Shown: piece after piece, positions 36,701 to 51,700 of the stretch
Layout: every line of letters begins with the position of its first letter
Position numbering within the stretch: position 1 is the stretch's first letter
Assembly: GCA_030248225.1 (NCBI GenBank)
Contig: JASANE010021275.1
Span: 1 to 64,000, forward strand
Origin: Trileptium ribeirensis
Taxonomy: Eukaryota > Nematoda > Enoplea > Enoplida > Thoracostomopsidae
DNA: 64,000 nucleotides
Direction of reading: 5' to 3'
Translations under genes and position numbers: made by a program
The notes under the pieces: generated by a model
Told to the model about the DNA's origin: nothing
The model's input: the letters and a program-made list of their open reading frames with translations, nothing else
Databases searched by the model: none

Positions 36701-39700
36701 AAAAATGTGTGCACTCACTGCACATTGTAGCACGTATGAACATGCTTGTTGCTACGAAACATTTTCGAAACATGTAGCAATAGTTCGTATTGTTGTTACA
36801 TATATTTAGTGCAATAGTTGTGCCTTTTGTACGATTTTTGTAGGAACGAAGTTGATTGTTGCTACAATTATTTATGAGCTCTATAGAACAGTTGGTATCG
36901 TTAAGTCATTTTAATTGTAGCTCTAATAGTGAACATTGCTACAAATTTAGTGCAATAAAACGGTGATGCTACAAAATTTTGTAGCAATAAGCATGATTAT
37001 TGCCACATATTGTGTAGGTATAAACATGACAATACATGTTACAATGTGCAGTGAGTGCACATATTTATCTGTGAACGCTGCATTACATTACATAAATGAA
37101 TAGCACCTAACATTGTAAGTCTGACCAAAATAGAACATGAACACTATTCGGTGATCGCTAGCTGGAAAACCATAACCATTTCGAGGGGTACAATATACTA
37201 GGTGAAGTCTAGTCTTTAATATCTACTGGATGAAACCAACAGTTTCAAAAACTGCCACGCTAAAATACGAAAATACCCAGCTAAAATGGAAAATATCCAG
37301 CCAATTACCCAGACTCGAATTTGAAAAAATATTCCTGCTTGGAAACCTTTTGTGACACAGCAAAACGAACACCGGAAATGGGTTTTCCATGCTCAAAAAT
37401 CTTCAAATGAAACTTTTGAACAGGCCATGGCGTCAGAAGCGCATACCACCATACCTCAAACTCCATAACTGCAGGACTGAAGCCTTTATCGAAACAAAAA
37501 TGCGCGTCGGCGTTTATCATTTTACAATGAAATAAAACCAACCAGAGAAAAAATTCGAAAGTAAAAATAAAAATAACATTGCTCCCGTGAAGGGTAGTAC
37601 TAAAATGGGGCAAAAACCCACATTTTGACCCCTGACCCCGGAAACAGATCCGAAATAAAAAAAACGCTCGGTGATGTACACTGTAAATCGACTAAGCCGG
37701 TTCGAATGAGACTAAGATCATGAAAATCAGTGTTAAGTCGTTGCCTATTTATCGATAGACACACACACGACGTTTAAAAGCTTTCACTCCTGCAACATAC
37801 AGTCTCCACTACGTTACACTAAGCTCTGATTATGATTTTTGTTTTATATTAGCTAACACGGAGTAACCGAAATGATAGTTCCCGCAAAATTCGGGTTCCG
37901 GTTCCGACTAATTTTTGACAATATATTCCGATGTGATGTCTTTTGGAAAATTGCATGGAGAAATTTGTAATAATTTTCCATTTCATAATCAAAACTAGCT
38001 ACAACTAAACCAAAAGTGTAACAATATTCTCGGTGCTTATTGTATAACATAAAAACGAAATAAATTATGTTTCTTGTCGCTCGCATACCATTTATTGACT
38101 CTTCTAACTTCCCAACACACATTCGACAGCTACTTCCCAACACACATTCGACAGCTACTTCCCAACACACTTCGACTGCTAACAGTTTATAAAGTACAGC
38201 CACGAGTAGAAATAAGTAAACAAAAACGAACGCACTAATGTTCGTTTATAAACGAACGCCACAACGTTCGTTCATAAACGAAGGCAAAATAATCTGGCTT
38301 TCCCACGGATAAGAAGGGCCGTCCTGGTATTTCGACCTCCACAGGTAATTTTTGGCTTCTTCCCAGTTCAGCCCGCCAGTTATTTTTCTGCACGACTAAA
38401 AATAGGTCATTTTTTCGCTGCGAATAAAAAAATACAATTTCCTTATAGAACTAAAAAATCTTTAAATTTTTGTACTGCGGGGCTAAAATAGTATAGTTGC
38501 CGTTAATATATAGCGTTTCACCATATAATGTCTATTATTGTATATTTACTGTGAATCGGCCATGTGTGCTATTTTCGTGTTTTTCAGTCTACCAGTTCGT
38601 CCTGGGGAAACCGAATTTACCATTCCAGGCGCCCCTTATTTCAATCTGGGAGGTGCAGAGTCCGGTTTCCCCAGGTACTTCTGTGTCAGCTGGGGAAAGC
38701 CAGATAATTAGTTCTATATGGCCAGTTTTTTACGTTCATTTATAAACGAACGTTGTAACGTTCGTTCGCGTCCGTTTTTATGCGCTTATGTCGTCCGTGG
38801 CAGCACATATAGATAACACCAGTCAATCAAATCAAACACTAACATATTTGTAATTTTGAAATTCTCTGTAGTCCAGAATTTGTTAGGTATGTCGTTCTAT
38901 AAACTATAGCCTAACAATTCCTGCATGACAATTAACTTCACGAAAACGTGTTTTTATTAGCTATTTTTTACATACCCTTAACATCGCAGCATATAACAAT
39001 TGCGAGAAATTTACATTGCTGAGAATTATATAGCACCTGTAATTCGTCTGAACAGGGAGAACGAGGCTCGTGTAGCCAGTTTGTGTTCGTTGCCTACTGA
39101 CGTTTCAATTTAAGCGTCCTGAGTTGTTAAAGACATAGAAAGTCAATATAGCCGCAATCCACATTATAGACATTAGCGGTATCTCATAAATGAGGAAATG
39201 TGCTGTGTCTACAGACTTACTAATTGTGTGCATGAACGAGTATCGAAAAACTCTTGCGACAACTGCCAAATTTGTCGTTTCCAGTATTAATTCCAAGTTA
39301 TACGTTAAAATGTTACACACATTTTGATCCTGAGCTATTTTTTCGCAGACCGGCAAACATCATTGATTGAGAACTTTTGAAAACCGCTCGCGATATAGTT
39401 TCGTGGAGCAGGCTAAAACTGTTCATGTTAGCCTAGTAGCAAAACAACGCTAACTGGGAATATTTGGAATTTATAAAATCATACTTTTAAGATAATTACA
39501 ATTTCGTACCCCATTCATCATAAGTACAGTACCAGTTACCCCTTAAATCAACAGACAAATATTAGCCCTCAACGTACAACTAACAACAGAAAAATGTCGA
39601 AAATTCACAGTCTTGTTGCCAAGCTTATCATCTCTAGCACCCAAATTTACATTTGTAGCCCTATGCGGCACCTCATAGGGGCAAGGCTATTTCCAACGTA

Positions 39701-42700
39701 CGTTTAAAACAATGAAACCAAAGTGATTAATCGGCTAAGTATTCCTATAGGCTCATCATTCACTGTCAACTAACAAGATATTCATTAATACTTCCTTTTA
39801 TTTCACTTTATTGATTAGTCCTGGTTACGGTTTTGGTTCCTGCTCCGGCAAATATTTACGGTTTCGGTTCCCAGTATTCGCTGTTAGTAAGCAAGTTTAA
39901 TTAAAAATAATGAAACTAAATCGACAATCTGAACGTAGCATGTGGTTTTTGACTATGACTATTATTTTCGTAACTAGTTATGCCAAAATCTCGGACCACA
40001 ACTTCAACGATTTTACTAGTCCAGTGCCCACTCGAGTAACGCAGAATTATGTACTTTATGGGACACAAAAAATATTAGTAATACTAAACACTCGCCTTAA
40101 CGCACTATATAATATGTATGTTGCAGCTCATCAGTGAGCTATTCTACCTCCGCCAGATATTTGATACATGTTGCTCGTTTATACGCGTACGGTACCGATA
40201 TAAATCCAATGAATTTTTGCAGACTGATAACGGCTAAAAATTATCAAGAAACGGTTAAATTGTTATCAATATGACCAGCTGCCAAAAGCAACTAACTGAT
40301 ATAAATAGTCAATCCGTATAATGATTTCGCCAAAACGAAAATAGATTTTCATACATTACAAAATTCTAACAACAACAAATCACCCGATAACAAGACTCCA
40401 CAAGCAACCGCTTCAAAAAGCCGTCGGAAAGCATCGCCAGGACTAATTGCCACACCCGGTGTAGATACAACTTTTTCGGTCAGTAATTCGGCGCACTAAA
40501 ATGTATATATATCATAATATAATAAATATTTATTTCCGCATATTCTTACTACATGATATATAACAACACAGAAACATTCTGTATTACCATTTCTACTCGA
40601 CACATTCTTTCCAGGTATAATATCAGCACAGAACGTGATCGTATCAGTACCGAATATAAAGATACTGTATCAATATGAGGCGACAACCCTATTACAAATC
40701 GTAATTATTGGTATACGCTGCAGTAGCTAACGAACAGGGAATAACCGGAACCAAAATTTGCCGGAACCGGAACCAGCAACCGGAACTGTCCATTTAAACC
40801 GGATCCGGAACTTGGTCTTCGAAATTTATATATAGTAAAACAGATGAAGGAATAAATCAAGGTATAGTGGATTTAAAATGCATTAAAAATAACGTTTACA
40901 TTAAACTTAATGTATTGCGATAGTATTATTGCCTTTCTGAAACTTTAAAGACACTGAGGAAGCTAATAATGTTTATTTATCGATCAAATATGTCGATTTT
41001 TGGACACCCGGAGCAAAAAATGACTTCCACTATACACCATTGCGTGTGCTGCGTCGACTTGAATGTGCTTACAAAGCTTGGAGCGTAGAATACACACTTT
41101 CGCTCTGTCTCCAGTCGCCTTCCTTTACTACACATACGTTTGTTACATGTTTTTCTGTAGGAAACTTGAAATTATTGGTTTATATGATTCTAAGAGAAAA
41201 TAATAGATAGAAGGTAATTTTCTGATCAGGTACACTGTTTAGGCTAGCGTTGGACAAACAGTGCCCGTAAGTTAGATGATAATGATGATAACTTTCTAAT
41301 CAGAATGCTATAAATGAGACACACCGTGATGCTGCTCGCACAGTTTCAATAAATACAGTTCTTTGCCAAGATAGCAGTTTCTAGCTGCGTTGCAGATAAC
41401 GTTAGTTTACTTCAATTTAGACTGATATACCAAGTTTACAAAACGCATTGGCGGTTTCTTGAAGCAATTTATGTTAGCCAAGCATACCCTAAGTACTTCT
41501 GCGTTAACCATACTCACCGAATTGGACCGGTTTAATTGAAACGTACCGCACAGACTTCTGGATGTGTAAAATAGCTGCTACAAGCAACGACCTGGCTTTG
41601 ATTTGTTAACAAACTCCTGCAGGTTATTATGAAAAATTCCTACTGAAATTATGTGCCCTACTTACGTTTCAAACGGCAAATTGCTTAGTTACTCTTTTCC
41701 GGTTTAAGTGAAACGTACCGCACAGACTTGTGTAAAATAGCTGCTACAAGCAACGACCTGGCTTAGATTTGTTAACAAACTCCTGCAGGTTATTATGAAA
41801 AATTCCTACTGAAATTATGTACCCTACTTACGTTTCAAACGGCAAATTGCTGAGTTAATCTTTTCTTTTGCTTGGTTGTATTGGAGCTTGATCATAGTAA
41901 AATATATATTACATACGTTTGGATCACAGATGAAGCAAAAAACGTGGAAAATTTCAAACAAACTTTTTAAACCGGAATTCCGGTTCCGGTATGGTTTTTG
42001 CCCTTTGCCGGAACCGCAACCGGAACACGATTTTCGCCGGAACCAGAACCGGAATTCCGGTTACTCCCTGCTAACGAAGATACTAATATCTCACTCAATA
42101 TTTTGCTTTATGCATGTACACTTTTGTATTGCTTATTTGCTCTGGTTAAGAAATTTTTAATTGTTTTAAATGTATCGGAGCAGTACATCTGAGGTCGAGT
42201 TTTTGAAACTTCTAACGAAGATACTAATATCTCACTCAATATTTTGCTTTATGCATGTACACTTTTGTATTGCTTATTTGCTCTGGTTAAGAAATTCTTA
42301 ATTGTTTTAAATGTATCGTAGCAGTACATCTGAGGTCGAGTTTTTGAAACTGCGACCAACCGATTTATAATTTTTATTTTATTACTATAAATATAGTGAT
42401 GAGTAAGTACCGATGCCTCGACAACCTACAATTTTACAATCAGAATTAAGTGCACAAAAATTGAACGCTACCACAATCGATCGGTTTTGTTTTAAACGAA
42501 ATTCGTTAAATTAAACGTAAAATGTTTTTATTAAACGATTTTTAACATAATCGATCTTGTTAATTAATAGCAAAACGATCGATTATTGTTTAAACGAAAA
42601 CGGTCGAAATCGAACGAAACTTCGTTCGATTTTTGAGCACTTAATTCATATTGTGCCTTGATGCATTAAATTTAATGAAACGATCGAAAGTCGAATTATA

Positions 42701-45700
42701 AGCTGTAACAGCAGTTGAATAAATCTATCACCAGGTTTATAGGTTTGCCCAAACATTTGATCTGGTATGTTCAAAGTAATGTATTATAACCGTAACATTT
42801 CACAAATTTAACAATTTGAAAGTTAGCAATAAAACGATGGAAAGATAGAAAGAAAAAGTGGAAAGTAAGAAAACAATAATAAAAGACAACCAATGTCAGG
42901 TTTTTTCAAAATACACCCCGGGACCAGCAAATTTCTTTTGGGTCCAGACTTACAATTTTTGGCTCGACAATTTCACCAAATTTTACACAATATAGAAACG
43001 TAATTACGAAACGCAATTTGACATTATTACAAATAATATATAAATTACTCTCTGCCTGTCCCAAACGAAGATAAACGATAAAGGCCATCCGTGAAACCAG
43101 CAGCAAGCAACTATATACAGATGTATAATGCACAAAAGGCTGAAAGCCTGCACTTTGTAATATAGTTTATTAGTAGACCTTATGTCTCCGAAGCCGAAAC
43201 TGCCCTGGTTCCAGCAAATTTTTTTGGGTCCAGACCTACCTGTGAACCAAAAAACCTGCTCGCTTGTTATAGTGCTGGTTGCTTATGTTTTACATTTGTT
43301 CGAAATGTGCCTAAGAGTTTGTTGGAGACAATGCTATGCTACACCTATTTTATTATTCGATTTGTTTGTTCGTGCGAAATCCAAATGTCATGTCGTGTGC
43401 TCTGATAACCGCAGATGGAACATCTAATATTAGAGAAAAATTCCATGCTTTAAATTGAAACTACATGCTGCACCTACCCAGTCATTTAAATGAGTCCAGG
43501 TCGGAACCCGTTTACATAAATCACGCAGTACACGCAAAACAACTACGCAAGTCTTCCGATTGCCACAGCGTGCCTAAAATAATAAAAAATAACAAAATAG
43601 ATGACATATTATCAAACCCCATATAATATTCGTGTCACATAATCATCAAATCATATAAACGTGATTTTGAAAGCGGGGAAAATTTCAAACAATATTTTAA
43701 CAAAAATGTTTTATCAACTAGCGGTGCCCCATACAACTCAACACTGCAAGTAGATTATCAATTTTGAATAAGTCTGATGGGTTACACCATTTCCTTTAAG
43801 CTGTATATACTGCTTCCACAAGAGAGACAAGTGTAAAAAAATTATACAAAAACCAACAATGAAAAGGCCTCTGCGCAATTGCAGTATGAAGATAAAGATC
43901 AGTGGAAATTGAAATGGATATAAGGCACAAAGAAGCAGTGCTCCAACCGTGCAGTTCAGTCAAGGTTATCTTAGTGGGAAAATAATTCTGTTTCAGACAA
44001 GCCTTTCAACATTCTGCTATTTTTCTTTACACAGTTTCAAAATTTGCACGCTCGAAAAAATTGTCTTTGATGACTGCTGTGTTTACATGTTGCACATTTA
44101 GTACATAATTTAAAAATGTTTTAAGGTAACTGAATGATTTGTTATAAACACGAAAACACGGAATTCCTAATTTCTGTTCGTACTATCGCATTCAAGACAC
44201 ATCTACATGAACTATTTAATTTACTGCTCGCACACGCAAATATTACCTAACGTATGTATGCATAGTAAGCACCACCAGTAGAGAATCACTAGTACAGCAT
44301 TTCGAGCGAGTGGCTGTCTCGATATTTCGAAAGTTTTCAAATTAAAAATATAGTTCTATTTTTAAAGCAAATTTCTTACGATTGAACGACGGCTAAGCAT
44401 GTCGCAAACGAGCAAAAATTAATTTTGGCGAGTAGTACTATTATTAGTTGGCGCAATGATTGCCCACATAATCCTTGGTCATTCCTTGGCTCAAAGATGC
44501 TTAGTCTTGGATCTCCTATGTTTGAATGATTTATCTTTCACCAAAGTCTGCCTCTACGCAGAGATTAAAAGAAATTTACGATTGAAAGCAACATTATTGC
44601 TCTATTTTTGTGAAATTTTGTCAAAAAATATAAGCAGCAAGGGATGCTTAATAATACTCAAAAATGATACTTTAATAATAAATTTTTTATATTTCAAAAT
44701 GTTACAGCTGCCCATTAGAAGCTTTACTTTATCGATGTCCCTCAGTGCTGCCCTGAGATGCGATCAATGGTACATAATAATAATACGTAATGTATTAAAA
44801 TTTGATCTTCGGCATACTTCAAGTGGCGTACTAGGCACAGCGACCAGACATGTATTTAGCGAGACATGCATTTATGGACGTTTCTCCAGAAGTACAGTTA
44901 GTGGCAGCATTAATAAACTTCAAAAATATTTTTCACTGAAATGTAGCATAGACCCTATATTGACGTAAGGCCAAGCAAAAATATCAACATATCTGTTATA
45001 GACCAGTATCTCGTATGCGAGGTTGAAACGGAGCGAGCGTGGTTTCATTTTTTAGTTATCATTTTATGTAATCAGCTGGAACAGGCCGTATATGACACAT
45101 TTGCAACCATAAATTCTCTGGGACCCTGAACACAATCAAAAACCTAAAATCTCCTCGACCCCAAACCCATCAAAAACAACTGTCAATGTATCAGGTATTT
45201 TGTGCTGGTCTCCAACTAAACACTTTTGGTGCCCTATTTCTAGATTATATTCTGAAAATCAGGTTCAGGGAAATGAAAAGATACTAAATATTCGCTGGTC
45301 ACTATATAGATAAAACCATTCTGTTCAAGATAACGAAAAACCTCTATGGACAACTTTTGATGCCATGAACACAAACAATTCCTGATGCCATGTACGCAAT
45401 AAGTGACCAAACAACTGAAGGGAAACTATATTCTTCAAAACGGGTCAGTTGACCCTAAACCGATTGAACAGGCATGAAATATGTACGCTGGACACTATAT
45501 AATAAAATCATTGTATTCAGTCTTCAGAAAAATTTATAACATTCTTGATGCCCTGCAAGCAATGCATAATCAGACAAATGAAAATGCGTTATATACATTT
45601 GGGAAATCGGGATCCTCGACCGCAAAACCCTTGAAACACAACGAACAGGAATAATATAGTCAAGTTAGACTCCAGATGCAAAACCACAGTAACACGCGTG

Positions 45701-48700
45701 CTTGCTGTAAGCTAAAAGCAAGCAATAACGTGCCGGAGATGGAAAAATCACTGTTTCTGGCAAACGGTCGATGAACCCTATTTGGATCCACAGCGCGATA
45801 GGGAGTGTTCCCGCAAAAAGTAAATTTGATCAGCAAATTTGTAGATTTAGATGAGTTGGTAGTGTTCGTTTTTCCATGCGAGCCTGTATAGCGAAACAAG
45901 GGCTACGAAACACTGATTCTCGTATGGCCTGATTTGGCACAGAAGCGTTAAAAACTTTTTTTGCCATTGTGAACGGAAGATGGGGTCGGAGCTGTTCGCG
46001 TTAAAGGCATATCACTTTTGCTATCAAACAAGGTGGTGAATTCTGAGTGTTGGACGTGTAATTTGGTGACACATACACAGCTATATGACCAAATTACAAA
46101 ATGAGCTTTGTCAGCCATCTTAACTGAATAGTTAACTAGACATAATATTTGTTCTCGGAGGATTTTGGAGAGAAAATACTCGGAATTCCCTGATAAAATG
46201 CCAAATTTCCCCTGGTGCTATAATAGCTCCAGTTTCAAAACATTTTCTGCACAATACACAGTAAAACAGCGAAGTAGCATGTAAAACAGCCAAATTTATT
46301 GAATTTGACTCGGGAGGATGTAATAACGGCTTTTATCATATATACACTGAAACAAATACAATTATACGTTAATTTCAGTCAGCACAACTATAAACACGAA
46401 TAACAACAGAAACATTAAATGGTATACAGATTTCTAGCAATTTCTGTCTGCAAGAACATAATTATGAAGGAAAAAGAAAAATTATTGGATTTAAGAAAGT
46501 TTACTTCGACAGATATTGTCAAAATGGTAGATTAAAACAAAGGTTACGAAATCATACTCACTGGGTCCAGCTTGGGTCTGGTTAAAAAATTTTGTGTCTA
46601 GACCCTTTCGTCAGGGAATAACCGGAACCGAAATTTACCAGAACCGGAACCAGTAACCGGAACCGTCCATTTAAACCGGATCCGGAACCTGGTCTTCGAA
46701 ATTTATATATAGTAAAACAGATGATGGAAGAAATGAAGGTATAGTGGATTTAAAATGCATTAAAAATAACTTTTACATTAAACTTAATGTATTGCGATGG
46801 TATTATTGCCTTTCTGAAACTTTAAAGAGACTGAGGAAGCTAATAATGTTTATTTATCGATCAAATATGTCGGTTTTTGGACATTCAGAGCAAAAAATGC
46901 CTTCCACTATACACCACTGCGTATACTGCGTCAAATCGAATGTGCTTACAAAGCTTGGAGCGTAGAATACACACTTTCGATCTGTCTCCAGTCGCCTCCC
47001 TTTACTACACATACGTTTGTTGCATGTTCTTCTGTAGCAAACTTAAAATTATTGGTTTATATGATTCTAAGATAAAATAATAGATAGAAGGTAATTTTCT
47101 GATCAGTGTTCAGAGACACTGTTTAGGCTAGCGTTGGACAAACAGTGCCCGTCAGTTAGATGATAATGATGATAACTTTCTAATCAGAATGCTATAGATG
47201 AGACACACTGTGATGCTGCTCGCACAGTTTCAATAAATACAGTTCATTGCCAAGGAAGCAGTTTCTGCTTGCGTTGCAGATAACGTTACTTCAGTTTCAC
47301 CTGATTTACAAACTTTAAAGCGCACCGGCTGGTGCTTGACGCAATTTATGTTAGCCAAGCATAGGCTAAGTACTTCTGCGTAAGCCACACTCTGTTACCG
47401 AGTTGGACCGGTTTAATTCAAATGTATCCCACAGACTTCTGGATGTGTAAAATAGCTGCTACAAGCATCGACCTGGCTTTGATTTAACAAACTCCTGCAG
47501 GTAATTATGAAAAATTCCTGCTAAAATTATGTGCCCTACTTACGTTTCACACGGCAAATTGGTTAGTTAATCTTTTCTTTGGCTCGGTTGTATTGGAGTT
47601 TGATCATTGTATAATATATATTACATATGTTTGGATCACAGATGAAGCAAAAATGTGAAAAATTTCAAACAAAATTTTTAAACCGGAATTCCGGTTCCGG
47701 TATGGTTTTTGCCCTTTGCCGGAACCGCAACCGGAACACGATTTTCGCCGGAACCGGAACCGGAATTCCGATTACTCCCTGCCTTTCGTGGAGCCAAAAA
47801 CTACGTACAGTGAAAATTTCTCGATTAACTTATATATTAAGATCACACCCGGCATAAAATAATTTATAGTCAACCACTTGGTTTTTTGGGTGCATAGGTG
47901 GGCCTGGACCCAAATATTTTTACGTGGACCAAGAAAAATTTTGCTGGACCCAGGGCAGTTTCGGCTTTGGAGGCACAGGATTTGCAAATAAATTCTATTA
48001 CAAAGTGCAGGCTTTTAGCCGTTCGTTAGTTGCTTACTGCTGGTTACATGGATGGCCCTTGTCCATTATTTTGGCTTGGGACAGGCAGAGAATAATTTAT
48101 GTATTTGTAATAATGTAAAATTGTGTTTCGTAATTACGTTTCTTTATTGTATAAAAATTCGTGAAATTCTAGAGCCAAAAATTGTAAATCTGGACCTAGA
48201 TTTTAAGGTCTGAACCCAAAGAAAATTTGCTGGACCCAGGATCGTTTTGAAAAAACCCTGGTAACTCATTTGACAGCATAACAAACCGAATTCTATGGCA
48301 GTGATCCATAATTTAATCACCAGCACATATAGGCAAGTTTTTGTAAGAGGTAGGAAACCACTATGACTTCCACGGTAAATATTATGTTCTCAAAGTCCAA
48401 ATTAATATTTTTCATTATCCGTCAACGTCTGGGCATGAAAATTAAGCCCAACCAACATATTCTGATTCTGATTTCTGTTCTGATTATTTAACATGACACA
48501 TCGTTGAACACCATTTGAGAGAACTTACGACCGCTGAGCAAAGACAACATAAATAATACACGAAAAAAAATATTAAACAAAACACTTCAAAAATACAGGT
48601 CACCGGTGACACACTAAAACACGATGTATATATACCCATTCCACAGCTTATATTTCAAACGGTTTGAACAACTTCTGTAGCCCCAAGTTGTTACCCACTT

Positions 48701-51700
48701 TGTCACCAATGAGTTTCATTAATAGTAGCAGCTGATTCCAGGTTGCACAGTCACTCGCAATATACAGATGCGAGAGACTGACAAGCGATTGTTTACACAA
48801 TTTGTAATGGATCGAAAAGTACAAAGAAGCATTTATAAATTCTTCGTCAAGAAGTCGAAACAAAAATTCCTGCTACCCGAAATGTGGTAACATACGGATG
48901 CAGGAAAATATTTCGAAAGCATACATTGACTACTTAATATTATGGGTTCTTGTCACGCAAAATTATTTACAACTTTACCACTTACAAAATTACACAAATG
49001 AAAATCTAAAATAATTTTACAACTCTTTTATCCATAAAATGCTAAAACCGTGGTAACCGCAAGGTAAAGGAGCACGCGCGGCAATTTGTGTCAAGTGTCA
49101 AAGACAATATAATATCGATCCACTAATAACAACTAATTTATAATCAACGCCGAAGTTGTTGTTGTGTAAACAAACAAACCTGGAACCATTTTGCACGGCG
49201 AAGTGCGGCCAATGACTCCAAGCACTTGGCCGTATTAAGTACGTCCGATGGTGGAAGAGGAGGTGGCTCTGGTTTCTTCTCTATACAAAAATTATTGTAT
49301 TAAACACTGATCATAAAAATATATAGAGCATTGAAGTTAAGATGCCGTGTAATAATTTTCCACATCGATTTCGTCACATAATTATTTGTGAAAGGTGATA
49401 TCTCTATCTAAGGTGATTGGTGATATATCTACATGATCTAAGCGATTCAAAGTATCGTCGAAACCAATTATTTTCTTGTACGCACAAAGCCTCGAATATT
49501 AACCCACGATGCTAAGTCCGTGCTCAAGTTGCGTCTAATACCACTTCTATTCACATGACATCTGATTAGATAAGACCAACGTCTATACCTAAGGTGTGTA
49601 AGTATACGTATTTTTTACACTGTATCACTAATTCGGTCCGATTGTGCATGCTGTGTGGAATCGGATAGGATGCACTGTGAACACTCTATGTAAAATACAA
49701 CGTGCAATTTTTGTTTCCATAAAATTATATACTTAATTTAATTTCACATACATGATAATGAACACATATTGTACTAGTTCGTTTATAATAATGTCCTGGA
49801 TATAATTTAAAATTTTAGCGTAACTAGCAAAAGTCTCGACGAACATTAGGAAGCAACCGTTTGATTGTGCGTAACACTTTGACAACATTTTTTAACCTTC
49901 ATAATATGTATTCTAAAACGACTTTTAATTTGATATACTTTCCGTTGCTAGTATAGCCTTGCGACAATTTGCTTCATGAACACACACTCGCTGGCGTTCG
50001 TCTGATCGGTGCTGTTATGTCCGCTTATAAAAATTATTGCGGACTTAAAGACTATATAATAAAATGCAAAATCAATTAAGTATTCTGTATTCACCTAAAA
50101 TACATAGTTCTTGAATGAAAATTTTCTCCACAACAATCAATACAGTCAAATTTGCTTTATCACAAGCTATATCACCCAACCATCGGTGTTAGAAGTTACA
50201 GCGGTTATACGAAGAGTTCATAACGAAAAAATTGTAAAACAGTATAACACTCGGTCATACTCATTCCTGTATCTTATCCAACGATGTGGTCTTTCTTCAG
50301 CGTACACCTGCAAGGTTTCTTGGTGGGGGGAGGGTATTAGCTAACAGACCTTCAAGAACCAGGAGATATAGGGCAAACATTGTAGCCACTATTGATTGCT
50401 CATCATACTGTACTACCACTTGATAATTAGCGACCTAATACTAATAAACATTAAGTCGACACCCCAGAGAACTTTGCAGAATAACCCATAATGGTGAGAG
50501 AGTAGGCCCAAACACGACCACGTCATCAAATAAAGTACATTATCTACACATAATTAGCAAACATTTTATAGATTGGGAAGAATTCTGTGAAAAACTACAT
50601 AATTTACTAGTAACTCTATCGAGATTGCAGAACGTAGTGGAGCATTGGTACACCTACGCCTTTTTGCGTGCATAGCCAATCAGCTCTCGATAGCATACGC
50701 GAATATGCTATATGTGAATCGCACAAGTTAGAACAAAACTAACACCGGCAATAACTTTCCCGTACCACAAAACACCCAAGTGCAAGCTATCAACCCCCAG
50801 GACAAAACAGTAGAATTATGAATTTTGGGTCGATGAACCATGGCGACACCATACTCCTGTACCCGTATAACTATGGATCGCAGAGCAAAATCAATACCAG
50901 CAATGAGTTTGCCATGCCCGAAAACCCATAAGTAAAACCTTACAGCCGCCCAAGACGTCAGAACTATTCTTCAAAATTTGGGTCCAGGAACCATCGGGAC
51001 GCCGCACCTGTGTACCTTAAACCCCTATAAATCCAGAACCGGAACCTTAGTCGAAAACAAAAAGAGGCATCGGCATTTATCATTTTACTATGAAATAAAA
51101 CCAACCAGAGAAAAAAATTCGAAAGTCAAGATAAAAATAACCTTGCGTCCGTGAAGGGCGCTACAATGAGGTAAAAAACCATTTTGCTCTTGCCCCGAAC
51201 CTTGGGGGCGGCATACCTCCATACCCATAGAATCATAGGCCACAGAGCAAAACCAGCGCCGACAATGAGTTTCGTATGCCCGAAAACGTTATAGCCGATC
51301 ACACACAGACGGAATTAAAAAAATTTCCACACACAATTTCCACTACCTTCTGAAGAGAGAAATACTCAGGTAATATTGTGTATAGTTTTTGTAGCTGGCA
51401 AATAGATATATAAACACGGCTTAGTTGTGGAATATCTACAGAATATGTGCTGAAAATACACCAGAAATTTCTAATGACAGTTTAAACCTTCGTTATTTCC
51501 GAAAGCTTACTCTGTGCCTGGTCGAATACCTGTACGAGATTTTATCTATATGTATGCTGTCCATTATACCCCTTCTTATAGGAACGAACTCAAATGCAAC
51601 AATGTAGTTGTCAAAATGCACTGGTGTTTTGATAGAGCAACTGACTTACGGGTCGCACATAACTACATTATTACAGTATGCTTACCTTCTTCATCTTCTG

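Larger units (their letters stand above)
36538..40383 (-). other. ZFR: ZFR intron I-J and its contents
   Basis: Holds the MITE at 36686-37082, a dispersed repeat near 37300-37640 (relative at 51040-51190), a 25-bp x3 minisatellite and the fold-back element at 38197-38803. Frames at 37305-37613, 37853-38203 and 39105-39356 (minus) are repeat-derived or chance. Confidence 0.75.
43574..49179 (-). other. ZFR: ZFR intron G-H and its contents
   Basis: Holds a 170-codon plus-strand ATG frame at 44456-44968 that matches no family I know, a dispersed-repeat copy (45014-46060), hAT copy B (46612-47781) and a GGGTCCAG repeat (47871-48262). The frame at 48648-48863 (minus) is not an exon: the true next ZFR exon is at 43478-43573. 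Confidence 0.75.

Noticed and set aside
37305..37613. 102-codon minus-strand frame
   Set aside because: Overlaps a dispersed repeat also present at about 51040-51190, where the frame is not kept.
39221..39334. Minus-strand frame with LELILE and ARVFRYS, ending in a strong GTAAGT donor, considered as the DZF ELL...RRVFE exon
   Set aside because: Would need an extra ten residues and a weak acceptor. The exon at 40384-40495 contains AELLTEK and [11 protein letters not shown] and joins both neighbours in phase.
46744..46965. Frame inside hAT copy B as a transposase gene
   Set aside because: Only 73 codons, broken in copies A and C, and without hAT transposase features.
48648..48872. Minus-strand frame first considered as the ZFR exon after WFQ
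   Set aside because: It is open and in phase, but the acceptor is poor and the translation fits DZF only loosely. The segment at 43478-43573 matches the expected ARxxGN / [12 protein letters not shown] sequence precisely with good splice sites and phase.
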